This document shows, piece by piece, positions 46,027-58,500 of a DNA stretch of 64,000 nt. This DNA is from Styela clava (lineage: Eukaryota; Chordata; Ascidiacea; Stolidobranchia; Styelidae): NCBI RefSeq assembly GCF_964204865.1, contig NC_135258.1:3091001-3155000 (forward strand), given 5' to 3'. A model generated the notes under the pieces. That model was not told the DNA's origin. It worked only from the letters and a program-made list of their open reading frames with translations, and did no database searches. Made by a program: the position numbers and the translations under genes. The first letter of the stretch is position 1, and each line of letters opens with the position of its first letter.

Positions 46027-46962
46027 TTATCTAGTGTGAATTTTCATATGTTCATTCAAGTTGCTAGATTGTGTGAAACATTTGCTACATATCTCACAAG
46101 AATAAGGCTTATCACCTGGATGGATTCGCATATGTGTGTTCAAATTACCTGATTGTGAAAAACATTTGCCACATATCTCACAAGAATAAGGCTTATCACC
46201 TGAATGGATTCGCATATGTGTGTTCATATTACCTGATTGTGAAAAACATTTGCCACAAATTTCACAAGAATATGGCTTCTCTCCTGTATGAATTCTCCTA
46301 TGCGCATTCAACTTACTAGATTGTGTGAAGCATTTACCGCATATTTTACAGGAATATTTTTTCCCTGTGTGAATTTGTATATGACGTTTCAAATAACTGG
46401 ATTGTGTAAAACGTTCTCCACATATCTCACAGGAATATGGTTTATCTCCCGTATGAATTCGCATATGACGCTTCAAATCACTGGATCGCAAAAAACATTT
46501 CCCGCATATCTCACAGGAATATGGTTTTTCCCCTGTGTGAATTTGCACATGACGTTTCAAATATCCAGTATTGGAAAAACATTTCCCACATATATCACAA
46601 GAGCATGGCCTTTCACCAGTATGTATTCCTCTGATATGCCGATCCAAACCAAATGCTTGCGTAAAACATTTACCACATATTTTGCAGGAATATGGCTTCT
46701 CTCCTGTATGAATTCGTTCATGAGCATTCACAGCACTTTTGTCCACAAAACATCTGCCACATATTTGGCATGAATATGGTTTTTCTCCGGTATGAGTTCG
46801 TATATGAACATTCAGACTGCTGGATACTGCAAAACATTTTCCACATATCCTACAAGAGTGTGGTTTTTCTCCAGTATGAATTCTCATATGCATCTTCAAA
46901 TGACTTGCTGTTTTGAAGCCTTTTCCACATATTTCACAAAATAGTTGCTTTTCTTTTGACAT
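46027..46962 (-). CDS. Intact 11-finger C2H2 zinc-finger protein
   Basis: A 311-codon uninterrupted ORF made almost wholly of eleven C2H2 fingers joined by [12 protein letters not shown] linkers, starting MSKEKQLFCEICGKGF and ending HMKIHTR. Finger 4 has an extra residue between its histidines (HIRGIH), and the linker before finger 8 is short (HTGKKYSC). Fingers 9 and 10 are nearly identical (CFSQSGN(M/L)NTHMRIH), suggesting recent unit duplication. No KRAB, BTB, ZAD or SCAN domain is encoded in this exon; an upstream exon may exist. The product is expected to be a nuclear DNA-binding regulator; its target is unknown. It is a paralogue of the broken arrays at 17545-18018 and 27158-28447. Confidence 0.85.
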   Translation of the reverse strand: MSKEKQLFCEICGKGFKTASHLKMHMRIHTGEKPHSCRICGKCFAVSSSLNVHIRTHTGEKPYSCQICGRCFVDKSAVNAHERIHTGEKPYSCKICGKCFTQAFGLDRHIRGIHTGERPCSCDICGKCFSNTGYLKRHVQIHTGEKPYSCEICGKCFLRSSDLKRHMRIHTGDKPYSCEICGERFTQSSYLKRHIQIHTGKKYSCKICGKCFTQSSKLNAHRRIHTGEKPYSCEICGKCFSQSGNMNTHMRIHSGDKPYSCEICGKCFSQSGNLNTHMRIHPGDKPYSCEICSKCFTQSSNLNEHMKIHTR

Positions 46963-48262
46963 ATCAGACGGCCATTCCGTTTAATTGAGATATATTTAAT
47001 CTGTGAACAGTAGCAATCCAATAAGGTTGTACAGTACAATATTTTGAACTCAATTTGAACACGCAAAAAAGGAAAATCAAAATATAATATTGTAATGAAA
47101 TATTATTCATTTATGAAATCTGAACATTGATAAGAGCAAAATGACTATAAACCAAGTAAGACATGCATTGGTAACGTTATAAGCGCTCGTGTGACATCAC
47201 ACCAGCTATTTTGTGCCCAGAATTCTATCGCTGTATGATCCCAACTAAGTAATTTAAACCTGCGATCGTTAAACAGCTGAATAAAAAAAACGATGCTCTA
47301 TAATTTGGACCAAACTTTTGCAGCGGAAAAACGAATGAACATTCTTCTGAAAAATTAATTATCCGCAGATGTTTCTCGGATAACTCGGTTTGGCGGTATG
47401 GTCAGCAGGTCAAAGTCATCCAACTTTACTTGATAAATTAACACCCAATAAAACCTAAATATTAAACAAAAGATACACATTTTATTATAAAATTCCTGAT
47501 GCAAGTATCGCTACTTACACAAAACCTATTTTAACAAACTAACTACAGAAACTTGCACCATTTTTACATGCATGGAATGAAGCATAACGGCGTATATCAA
47601 GTTTACAAGAACATCTAATAATCTGGAGTGTATGAAAAATAAATTATTATACATTTTACTTGAGCTCTTGCCGCAGGTCTACTAGCATACCGTTTTTCGA
47701 TAATTTTATTTGTCTCCTCTTTCGCGTAAAGATTTAACCTCAAATTGAGAAAACGTTTCAAAGTTTTAAAACGATATTGTGGCAAGATGGAAAATTATAT
47801 TTCAAGCAACTTTATCTGTCAGAAAAGTAACAGGCGAACATATATCATGAAAGGAATTAATATTGGCGCGAAATATAGTTTATGCGAAATTGGGTGGCAT
47901 AAATATTGGGTAAAACTATCAATCAAGTTTTATCAACGAGAACGTAGAAGACATGATGGCGTCGCTAGATCACCTAGAAAATATTTTACATTTTCCGACG
48001 CAAAGAAATCGAAATATCCTGCCAATAATTAGTTGATAAGAGCTGCAACACCAGTCGCGACGGCTGGTTTTTCAATTTTGTACCTTATAATGTACATGCT
48101 TTGATGAAATAGCCATGAGATTGTTTACATTCTATAATTTTTGGAGCATGTTGCAACAGCTCGCTAAATTAAGAAAAATTTTCCCGAGAAAATTCATTTT
48201 ATAATCAGTTTCTGGAATGATTAATGTAAAACACAGGCTTTAAACTTTCGCATGGTGTGAAC
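46963..48262. other. Spacer; one patch resembles the nested piggyBac-like element
   Basis: No recognised gene. A 95-codon open frame at 47745-48032 (plus) has no clear family. Its 3' end at about 47930-48030 aligns by eye with 15975-16075 (GAAGACATG(A/G)TGGC, CACCT, TTTTACATTTT), suggesting a remnant of the same TTAA-type element. Confidence 0.35.
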
Positions 48263-49148
48263 TAGGGATGCCACATTTAGATTTTCGAATCGTTGCCTTT
48301 TCGAATCGATTCGAATCACACTCGGGCGATTCGGAAAACTATAGCATGACTTTACAAAATAACGCAGACTCTCGATTTTATTAATGGTCAGTATCTTGCG
48401 ACCATGCGAGCGACAATGATTTCACTCGAAAGTAAATAAAGAAGCGCTAGTCTGGCTGTCTCTCGAATGGATTTGCACTTCATAATGGAATATAGTACTT
48501 TGTTTGATAAAATTAGCATTCATTTGAACGATGAATAGATATATTTTAGAGAGTGCATAGCCTTCCCTCTTCCCGTGAAGTGCTCTCGTTTTGCGGTAAT
48601 TTCGCACCGTACCAGCGGGGAGTACACACCTGCGAGACATCTGCTGATAGTCTGCAAAACGCCTTGCTCGCTCGCAAAGTCGAATTCACATATCGCCCGG
48701 GCTTGTTTGATGCGTAAGGACAACAATTTTCGACAGGTCTGAACATGCCCAACTTTCCCCTTTTCCGCTCTACCACTGATTGTGTAACACTCTTTAAAAG
48801 CCAGCTATTCTTTCGTCGTAGGTCGCTCATTACTGGACGGTAATTCATTTGCGTTGATTGATTTCACTACTTAGCTAATGTAATACCGATATTCAATAAT
48901 ACCTGTACATTAATAGAAACTAATTTGTATCCTTAAAAATATGCAACGGTTAGGTCTTTAATTCTGAATACTGTTTTTCTCACCAGCCCTCAGACAATAA
49001 TTTTTAGGCATTTTTGTTGTCAGACTGGAGGTACCGGTACCGCATACCGGTGCCGTGCGCTGCTGTTACAACTCACTGGCCAGTCAGCGGTAGCCTATTA
49101 GTATTACTTAATTATATGGCTATTTGAAATGCATTTTTTTTATTCAGA
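48263..49148. other. Spacer with a single hAT-like terminus
   Basis: TAGGGATGCCACATTT at about 48266 followed by runs of TTCGAATCG resembles the left end of TAGGG-type hAT MITEs such as 56603-57107, but no matching right end was found. Overlapping open frames near 48420-48850 on the minus strand show no family resemblance. GGTACCGGTACC motifs lie at 49030-49050. Confidence 0.35.
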
Positions 49149-50001
49149 ATGTCTAATATCAGTAGTAGCTTTAAAAAAATAATACCCAGGCGGCAGGGAC
49201 GACGCCCTAATTCTGTAGTTTGGGAGCATTTTTCTCGCCCGTCAAAAGAGGGGGGATATACATATGTGATTTGCAACTTCTGTAAAGAGAAGTTGTCATA
49301 CTGCGAGTCTACTGGCAATCTTTTGAACCACCTCAGAAGAAGGCATGCATTCATCAACACTGATACAGCACATACATCAAAGTAAGCCAAAACTTTTTTT
49401 TTAATAAGAGTTTCATCTGTCCGAATCTAGGAAATGAAATAAGCAATAGTATGCTTAACTAACATACTGGCAGGACTTAACAGATAAATCCTGAAATCAG
49501 TAATTAGAATTAATTTTATATTAGTTGAAGCTGTTACAAAAGTTAGAATTGTTTTAGTTGTGATGTTGACAGTTGTGACACCCATCCCTCATATTTTACT
49601 AGCCAAAGGCCAGGCATCAGGCAAATTTTTGTCAGAGACAATTGTCCCCTGTATGTCATATTGTCTAATCAATAAAGCTTGACAGCAGGTCAAGCCAGCA
49701 AAAAATTTACTACATGTGCAAGATGTAGCTGCTGTTTATATTTTATATATTTTACTTTCAGCTTAGCAGCAAGCCAAGTGATTGAAAGTAGTGGAAGTGG
49801 AACAAAACAAAAAAAACTTGATCCTTTTTTCAAATCAACATCTATTAGCAGACAAAGACTGGATCATATAGACAAAGTTATAATAGGGGATATGAGACCG
49901 ATCAATATTGTTGAGGGAGAGCATTTCAGAAATCTAACATCAAACCTTGAGCCGGGGTACGAGATGCCAGGGAGAACATTTTTTGGAAAACAGATTGAAA
50001 C

Positions 50002-51741
50002 TAGAGCTCCGTGTTTGCCGATATATCATATCAGCGTTAGTCGCTTTTCCACGTTCTAAAAAATGAGTATTTTTCCCCGGGAAATATCTGCGGCCGAGCG
50101 TTTTCTTTTTTTTTGCTTCTCTCATTTTGCCTTTCAATGAACAGAGAGTTCTCTTCTATATTTCTCTCTCTCTTTTATCTCTTCGTGCGGCGCAAAATCC
50201 TCGCCTTCGAATATCTTGCGTCCCCACTAGGCTTGCACGTAATCGACAAAAATCAATTCCGTAATTACGGAAAAATTGATTACGTAATGACCCCGTAATT
50301 GCAATATTTTTCACACGATTAAACCTATCATAAAAACCATTTGAATCCACTTCTTTTCCGAATGGGACATCGAAGTTTGGTTTTCATATTACCGACAGTA
50401 CTACACGCCGGCGACAGATGTTAAAGACAAATACCAAGGAGTGAATTCAAATTAAATTTATACTGATTTTTTTCTTGTTTTATTGTGTTGGCTTTGATTT
50501 TCCTTTATCACCTTCGCAAATTAACCGTCCCAATTTTATGCGATCAATTTTATCATTACCGTATTTACCGACACTGGTATACGGATATTTATGAAACGAT
50601 AGTTGCCTTTTTTAAAATCGACTTTCGTATTGAATAAAAATTTCGGGTTTCTAAGTTATTAATCAACGACAAGCGTATTCTCTCGTTTGATTATACCTGT
50701 TATTGCTCCGTTTTTTACATTATCCGACTTTGCTACCTAGTCAGCATTTTATAATAATTATTGATGCTGAATTATTGACGATATTCCGAGTACCAAGCTT
50801 TATTTTATATCAAATCATTTCGCGGCCTAAATATTAATTATTTAGCCGGCGATAAATTCTTACCCGTAACTCTTTGTAAATTAATGCTAATAAATTCTAT
50901 TTTGTTTTTTAATGCGCTGTGATTTGTATTAATAAAAGTGATTGAGTCGGGAAAAGAAAGTAGCCTAGCCTTCTCTCCTTTTGAGCGCTTATAGCGGCGG
51001 TAAAATTCGTCTCGTGTCTGTTTCACGGAGAGAAAGAAAAATAAGCCTTCCGGAATTACAATCAACTATCACACATTCTTATTTATCATTATCAGCGCCG
51101 AATAAAAAAGATACCAAATCGTGAAGACAAAAAAGTCTGTCGGTGTTAATTGCGTTACGGTGATAACGCTTATAATAATATCGTTTTGACCGTGAAATCA
51201 AACGCTCAAACGGGGTGGCAACGCGTCATGCCGGCTCGAAACGGCTGCGAATACCGGAACTCTAACTTCTTCTACTTGTTAAACTTTCATTTTCTACAAT
51301 CGACGGAATTGACTGCTTGGAAGTAGCACGTTTCAAACGCGAAACAGCTCGACCAATAATTACGACTTTACGTAATTTGTAACTTCCCTTCCGTAACTCG
51401 AAATAATTCCGTAAATTACGTGCAAGCCTACTCCCACCTACTACTGTATGGATCAAAATGGACTTCTATAAGCTTTTTACTGACTGCCTTTTTTCTTTTG
51501 TGCATTAATGTGTGTGCTTATTATTTGCTGTGAAACTTTTATTAACGATGCAAGCACTGTGTAGGACTGCTTTATTTTTCAACATAAACTTTTAATTGAC
51601 TGAAACGGAATGTTTTTTTTTTCTATTTGTATTTACTGTAGGGTTCAGGTTGTAGATATCGGTATGTCGATATCGGTTATCGGTCACTAGTTGGCCGATA
51701 TATCGGTATCGGTGCCCAAAAGTGATATCGGTCGAGCTTTA
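50002..51741. mobile_element. hAT MITE in a ZBED-like exon, perfect 8-bp TSD
   Basis: Target duplication ATTGAAAC is exact (49994-50001 and 51742-51749). The ends form a short imperfect inverted repeat (TAGAGCTCCG left; the right end reads inward TAAAGCTCGACCGATATC), with CCGATATATC motifs inside both. It contains a second MITE at 50228-51430, so its own length is about 540 bp. A run of TATCGG repeats lies at 51655-51735. Confidence 0.8.
50228..51430. mobile_element. Second MITE nested inside the first
   Basis: Terminal inverted repeats TAGGCTTGCACGTAAT at both ends, followed by CCGTAATTACGG-type palindromes. The outside 8-mers (GTCCCCAC left, CTCCCACC right) match only partly. No coding sequence is recognised. 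The TAGG start fits hAT-type MITEs. Confidence 0.7.
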
Positions 51742-52373
51742 ATTGAAACCACATATTCGAAATACAAGGGCAAACTCGTGTCTAATTTAAAAGAACAGAA
51801 TGTGATATCAATCACTACAGATGCATGGACAAGCATCCGGATGGAACCTTACATAACCGTTACTGCACATTTTGTTGTGACAGGTCTACTTGTCTCCTAC
51901 ATCTTAGATGAACTAAATAATTTTTCTGTCCCCCCTTCCTCTGTATTTGCAATAGTTACGGACAATGGGGCAAATGTTGTGTCTGCGTGTAAAATTTTAC
52001 AAGCTGAACATGGCTGCATCACATTCGTTGCTCACACTTTACAACTATGCATCAAAGATGCCATCAAAAGTACAGAAATAGCAAGGGCGCTAGGTAAGTG
52101 AGGCTGTATGTAATGCTAAACAAGGGAAAAGTCAGATAAATCTATGTGAAGCCTACAAATGGATAGTTTGAAATTATATGCTATTAAAATGAAACATTTG
52201 TTGTCAGAATATGTTTGTTGGATGTATTTCAGTATTAATGTATAAAAATTCAAATTTCAGGTGCTGCACGGCACTTAGTGCAGCACTTTAGAAGATCGTC
52301 AAAGTGCATGACAGCTTTGCGAGGCCCTGCACAATCTGCAGACACTGAAATCGGGAACATTGAGAACATATAA

Positions 52374-53463
52374 AGAGAGTCAATTTTATGCTGAAACTTG
52401 ATTTTTTTTTTACTAAAAAATAAATTAAACTGCGCGATTGAATATGATAACAGATTTAGATATATAAGAACTCACTATAGAAACTGCCAGAAGCACAATA
52501 TGACGCAATTTAGTCGGGATATTAACAACTAAAATTTTCATTCGAAGTTACAGGCCATCCGAAGTTACCTGCTTTTACGGTAACGGCAAGAATTAATTTT
52601 CAACAAACAAATCATTTTTGTAGTATGGATTAAATGCAGCCTGCTTTATTCTGCGACATCTACATCTACCTGTCATATGATTGACTGCAAGTCGTGTACC
52701 TGGTAAGTAATTTTTGGGGTCCAGTATAGTTCAGAACCGTACCAAACGCTGCAAATGTGGCGCTAATGTCGCTTTGGGTACGGTACCGGTACTGGAAGCG
52801 TTTAACATTGACAATCTATAACCCGTACCATTTCTATCACGTTTGTTTACTGGTTTTACGCATTTATACCTGTACAGCTAGCAATCATTTACTGAAGGCA
52901 TGCTGAAGTATTATTTAAACTACCGGTACTGTACCAAGTCTGCAAGAGGTGAAAACTAAATTATTTAGTAAATACTGAAATAGGCCTACGAAGAAAAATG
53001 TTGGCCAATATGCAGGATTGTACGGTACCAGTATACAAAAAAGATAAATATCTCCAACATATAATGGTACAATACCGGTCTCCTATCTAGGTTAAAAAAC
53101 ATGACTGATTACCAGAGAGAGATTTATTTTGTCAACCAGAATACAAGCATTGAATCAATAAAAATTATATACAGACTGGGGAGCGATACAACCATCACAG
53201 TCAGCTGCCCCCCATGTTCGCTATGAAGATTAACAGTTAATTAGGATGTTTGAACAATTCAACAAAAACTCCTTGGAGGAAGGGTTGACTAAGTTACGGA
53301 ATATTTTTGGATTCGGTTAAAAATGTAGTCCATGTAATAATGGGACATATATTTATAATATCATTATACATGCTTTAAGTTGAACTATATGTTTAATTAA
53401 AATATCTATCTTTGCTAATAAATGTTGAAAACCATTTATTTCAATCTGCCATGGGACCATCAC
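52374..53463. other. Spacer with GGTACCGGTAC motifs
   Basis: No recognised gene. CCGGTACTG/GGTACGGTACC motifs are at about 52735, 52778-52797, 52921, 53025 and 53072. It ends at the target duplication of the next MITE. Confidence 0.4.
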
Positions 53464-53951
53464 CAGGGCTGGATTTACCAATAGGCTAGGCAGGCTGAAA
53501 CCTAGAGCCTCGAAATTCGGTTTCGAAGTTTGTAATTCTTTCGAAAACTTGACAAATTTAAACTCTACGAAAAGTACATATATATGTCAAGCTTTTCAGA
53601 GTAGAAAATTCTGTACACAACTGGTTTCAACCACACTGTAAACAGCCATTATTGCGTCGTTTGCATCATAATAAGGGAAATTATTATTACCGGTATGCGC
53701 ATTCTGCTGGAAGTTTCTATGTTAAAGTATGGCTGTAGCGGTTGTTTGCTCAAATAAATTGGAAGCAAAACTGCCTCAAGTAAATTTTTATTCTTTTAAT
53801 TAAAAATTCACACCATCGAATGGGGAGAATGAAAAGTTTAATGCGCTCATATTTTTAAATTTCAAGCAATTAAATGTGGTGTTGTTTGGAGAGAAATTCT
53901 GAGCTCAGATATGAATATGAAGTGGCCTCTCATGGTCTAAATCCAGCCCTG
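53464..53951. mobile_element. Small hAT MITE
   Basis: Ends CAGGGCTGGATTTA and TAAATCCAGCCCTG are inverted repeats. The flanking 8-mers ACCATCAC (53456-53463) and AACATCAC (53952-53959) differ at one base. Length 488 bp, no ORF. Confidence 0.8.
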
Positions 53952-53959
53952 AACATCAC

Positions 53960-54490
53960 CAATTTTGGGATAGGTACATGGTGTCAACATATGGACTGAG
54001 TTAGACCATTGGATTTTGAAAGGTTTACCAGAAATGTACATAGTTACATGGAATTCATGAAATATATAACATCCAATAAAAAACAAAATAGGTCTTTCGT
54101 TGAACGCCAGTTGTGGTCCCGGTACCGGTATTCTGTTATCACAAGCAGTTGGAGCGCATATCCCACAGAGCACGACGCGTTGGCAGAATCTCATGGTCTA
54201 GTGAGAATGACGTCATCGAAAACACCGCGCTCATTAAAATTTCAATGAACGATTATCAAAAATCTTGACCATGTTTATTATGATAAAAATATCAAAAAAG
54301 ATGTAAAAAATATTCTATCGTCAAAACTGCTCACGTATACAATGAAAGATATCTAGAAAATTCCAAAAAATGCCAATTTCTGCTCTGGTGATCACATTCC
54401 CCATAAGAGCTAATTTTAAAATTGTTTTTTTTACATCACTTTTCTTTTTGCGCGTAGGATGGGTTTTTAATGAATAAGGTCTATTAGGCC
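53960..54490. other. Spacer, nothing firm recognised
   Basis: Open frames at 53937-54248 on both strands lack family resemblance. A CCGGTACCGGTA motif lies at 54118-54129. Confidence 0.35.
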
Positions 54491-54767
54491 TACTTCCAGT
54501 TGGCGTATCAAAACGAATTTTGAATATGTTATTCCTAACCCCCACCTGACATTTTCGTTCTGCGCCGCTGATAACGAACTTGCTAACGCCGGCGATCTCT
54601 CTCCTATCGTGATCGTTATGACGGGAAAACGACCCGCATCCTTTGGTGGGCCTCATTACGCCAATGTGACGTCGAAATGACGTAATTTTTCGGTGACGTA
54701 ACGGTAGTCAGGTGGGGGTTAGGATTGGCATTTTCAAAAATTGTTGAGCCAGGCCAACTAGAAGTGC
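54491..54767. repeat. Fold-back inverted repeat, about 60-bp arms
   Basis: ACTTCCAGTTGGC...TCCTAACCCCCACCTGAC on the left is mirrored on the right (GTCAGGTGGGGGTTAGGA...GCCAACTAGAAGT). The 18-base inner block is perfect and the rest about three-quarters identical. It is probably a MITE-like relic; no target duplication was identified. Confidence 0.7.
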
Positions 54768-55512
54768 ATGTGGTACCGTACTAAACTATACCAGACCCAA
54801 TTTCTGTAAATGCAGCTGTGTTGCGATCACAGCGTATTGTTGTACCGGTATGTCTATCTCCTTTCTCTAAGCGAACAACTTTAGGCCGCGAGCCGAGGCC
54901 ATTTATCTTTCAGTTTCGTGGCGCACATAAGGTAACTAACCGAAAATGATTTTAAAATGTTCCTTAGAAATTCAGTAACTAATAATGCCTTGTTCCCATT
55001 TCCAAAAGTTGCACATTTAACGGAAAAAACACTTTTACTACAAGAAATATGTGCTATCATCTGTCCTATATTCTCTGCTCTTCCGGCAACATTGGCCAAT
55101 GAACGCAGACTTCTGCGTGACGTAACACATAACTTTCAATCAGCTGTTCGCGTGCGGATGAATCTCAGTTTTATCGCTCAGTCTTGTGTTAGGTTGGGTG
55201 CGGTTGCCTTTGCATCGTTTTTTTAGTTATTATTAATTGAGTTATGCTAAGACGGTGTTAAAAAGTATAAGTAAGGTGTTATACACTCGTAGATTCTTAC
55301 CATGGATAGCAATTTTAGTTGTTAAATAGGCTTGTAGGGCAACTTCAAGGACTGAAGGAGGACTAGACCTAGAAAGATATAAAGTTACGGCATCACAAAC
55401 AAACAAAGATATTTCCATGCTTGTATGGAAGGTTTAGAATTAATTTATTGACGATTCTTGAGTATTCAGCAGACCCTTTAATATAGACTACAGTATATTT
55501 GAATGAAAAATA

Positions 55513-58500
55513 ATGGCCGTTTGTGTGATGCATGTTTGTAAGAACGAGGGGAAAGTGACCAATTTTACTGATGTCAGTTGGTCTAAATTTATAGAGTCGA
55601 CAAAGGCCTGGGCAGCAAAGATAAGTCATGCAGGAGTTGAAAAAGATGTAGCGTTCGAAGTGATTGAAAGGTGAGAATTCATGTATCACTGTATTGACTT
55701 ATACAATGACAGTTAATGTTTTAAAATATATATGTATGCAGGGCAGGGACTGTGTGATTTAACGAGATTCAGTGTACACATAATCTTTTATGCAAACACT
55801 ACATGACTGTAGTACCGTACATGAGATAAAATGCATTATGTATGAGTGGTTTTAGTCAGTGTTTAGTGGTATTTTTATTTGTCGAAAAACACTCATGTTG
55901 TTCAGAATATGCGTTTCTTCCTCATTTTAGATACTTCACTTCAGAAGAAAGTGGCAATGTTCCACCCATTCCACCTAATGCAGGCTACCATCGCTGCTGC
56001 TATCAGCGCTATACATGTAAAAATAAAATGGGTCGAAGAAAAAGTCACAAGGAAAAGCGTAAAGGTATATGAGAATCATAACAATTGCATCAGTTTAGCT
56101 ACCGGTACCGCTAAATCTTGTCTGAGGTTTTGTTTGCTCTCCTGATTTCAAGACCAGTTTTTATTTATTCGTTTTTACAAATCATTTTATTGCCAGTCAT
56201 GCTGATTATGGAGTCTAAATAAACTTATACTTACACTAAAATGTGATGACAGACCGTGAGTAGCGGACAATTTGGTAATTGAAAATGAATAATTTGTTTT
56301 AGCCGAGGAGCTTGATCCTGACACACTCGCACTGCCTAAAAAGATGCTACGCTCTTCTATACCAACAAAGGGTTTGAGAACGATTGAACGACCGCATATT
56401 TTTTCCGTAAAGTGTACTATATGTGGAATTACGAGATTTAAACGCAATAAGGTGACTGGGAAGAGAGTATTAGAGAAACTTACTCGGTGTCAGACATTGG
56501 AAGCAGGATGCCTTCTCGAAGCAGCAAAGCGAAAAAAAGATGAGGTGAGTTTGAAATATCAACCTTTACATCCATCAGTTATTATTGTGGTGTAGTCACC
56601 AGTAGGGCTGTCCAAGTGAATCAATTATTCGAAATCGAATAGAATTGCATACTATTCGAAGCGTTTTTCGGCCAATTTGCGAATCACTAAAATATGGTAC
56701 ATAATGCGCCTCACGACCATTGAGTTGAGAATTCTTGAGTTAGTAATACCAATGATAACAGGATTTGCATGCCCTATTAAAACTGAATCCATTAAAAGTG
56801 AGTAAATACCCTAACGGTGAGAGTTCGTGCAATTTCAAACTCTTAAAACTTGATAGTATTCGAACCCCTATTTTTTGACCAGTTCAAAGAGGCTTGTGAT
56901 CTCCTTTTATAACTCTGGAAACATAGTTATGCAATATATTACCAATAATTTGAATGTAACTGCACATACGTTATCACAATATCGAAGAGGAAGTTTTTAT
57001 TGTGCAATAGAGACAAATTTAGGATTGCACAATAATATTCGGTTCGATTCGAGAAAAATATTCGGTTTGATTCGAATCAAAAAAGTATTCGATTTTGAAC
57101 AGCCCTAGTCACCAGGATAATGTTTCATTGATAAGCTTTTATATTCCTCGTTTAGCTCATGTTGATTGTATCAATTTCAGATTTTACTACTCCAACTACG
57201 GGATGTTGATCCGGTTGCATCCGAAGTCCGGTACCATTCAAGTTGCTACCAAGGCTATACTCGCTTCATGAGAAGAAAGATAGAACAGTCAGGGTCTGTG
57301 GATACGCGGTATGCTACTGCATTCAAAATGTTTTGTGAAGAATTTATTGTACCAAGGATAATTGTGAACAAGGAGATATTTCGGTTAACATTCTTAAACA
57401 CCCTCTTCAAGAGATACATCGAACAGTTTGAGCTTTTTGATTCTCCTGGTTATCGTACCTCCAACTTGAAAGAGCGTTTAAAAAAAAAATTTCCACAACT
57501 TGCATTTATACGGTCCAAAGAGCAGACGTGCAGTGATCTGGTGTTCGTGGATACCATTTCAGTTGTTGATGTCATTGAAGAAAAAGAAAACACTGCCGAT
57601 CATACTGTCACATACACTGTTTCGGAGGCAGAAATGGGAGACGATTCTGAGAATGAGCAACCAACATGTTCGCAACCATCCGCGCCTCCTGCAACTAATC
57701 CACAGCAAATATTTGCTTCTGCGATGTATCTCAGAAATGTTATCAATGACCATGACCCTTCTTTTCAACACTGGCCTCCCACTTCAGAGCACTTCGATGA
57801 TAATGCAGTGAAAAAATCTGTACCAAAGTTGCTGGTTCAATTTATTAGTTGGATTACTGGGTTAATCTCTGATCCTTTTTGTGTAGAAGTAGAAGAAAGA
57901 ATGTCAAAAAAAATCTACTCCATCTGCCAGGATATTGTTTACCTATCCAAGGGCGGAAGAATGCACATGCCCAAGCACATGTCACTTGCTATGGCAGTCC
58001 GTCATTTGACTGGATCAGCCTCGTTGATTACCCTCCTCAACGGTCTGGGGCACTGTGTGTCCAATACTCTTGTTTTAGAATACGACACTGCTCTGGCCAC
58101 CTTACAAGAGCTGAAGGGTCCCATCTCTATTCCATCATGTATCAAATCAAATCGGCCTGTGACGCTTGTGTGGGATAATAACGATTTTGGGGAAGAGACA
58201 TCTACTGGAAAGGGCACCACTCATAATACTAATGGTATAATAGTACAGAGAACTATTCCTGAATGTGAACAAGTATCTGGGTATTTGGAACCTACAGCAG
58301 GACTTTCACGTGATAGAAAACGCTCATTTCAGCCTTCATCTTCTGGTCTAGTTGCATATCGTGGACAAAAGAAAGCCGCACCGCAACAGATTGATGAGAG
58401 CGTAGTGACAACTAGATGCAGTTTTGTGGTACAGGAATATGCCCGAAAGCTTGACCAGGCCTATATTCTCACAAGGATTCCAGGGGACAGCGGAGAATCT

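Larger units (their letters stand above)
49149..52373 (+). pseudogene. ZBED-like hAT-derived gene, spliced, interrupted by MITEs
   Basis: Exon 1 (49149 to about 49383) encodes a BED finger (VVWEHFSRPS...CNFCKEKLSYCESTGNLLNHLRRRH) and ends at a GTAAGC donor. Exon 2 starts after TTTCAG near 49760 (ASQVIESSG, RLDHIDKVIIGDMRPINIVE, EPGYEMPGR), breaks at 50001 where a hAT element sits, and resumes in phase at 51750 (TYSKYKGKLVSNLKEQNV, ISITTDAWTSIRMEPYITVTAHF, IVTDNGANVVSA, FVAHTLQLCIKDAI) to a donor at 52094. Exon 3 (52261-52373; AARHLVQHFRRSSKCMTALR) ends at TAA 52371. The C-terminal hAT dimerisation domain is missing. Without the insert the frame is continuous, so the gene was intact until the insertion. 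It may have been a shortened transposase or a domesticated gene. Confidence 0.75.

Noticed and set aside
48422..48848. Overlapping minus-strand frames with basic and cysteine residues
   Set aside because: None shows a known domain; the three frames overlap each other, typical of a non-coding stretch with few stops.
57559..58220. Antisense open frames within the Academ-like exon 4
   Set aside because: Shadows of the intact 1426-residue plus-strand exon.
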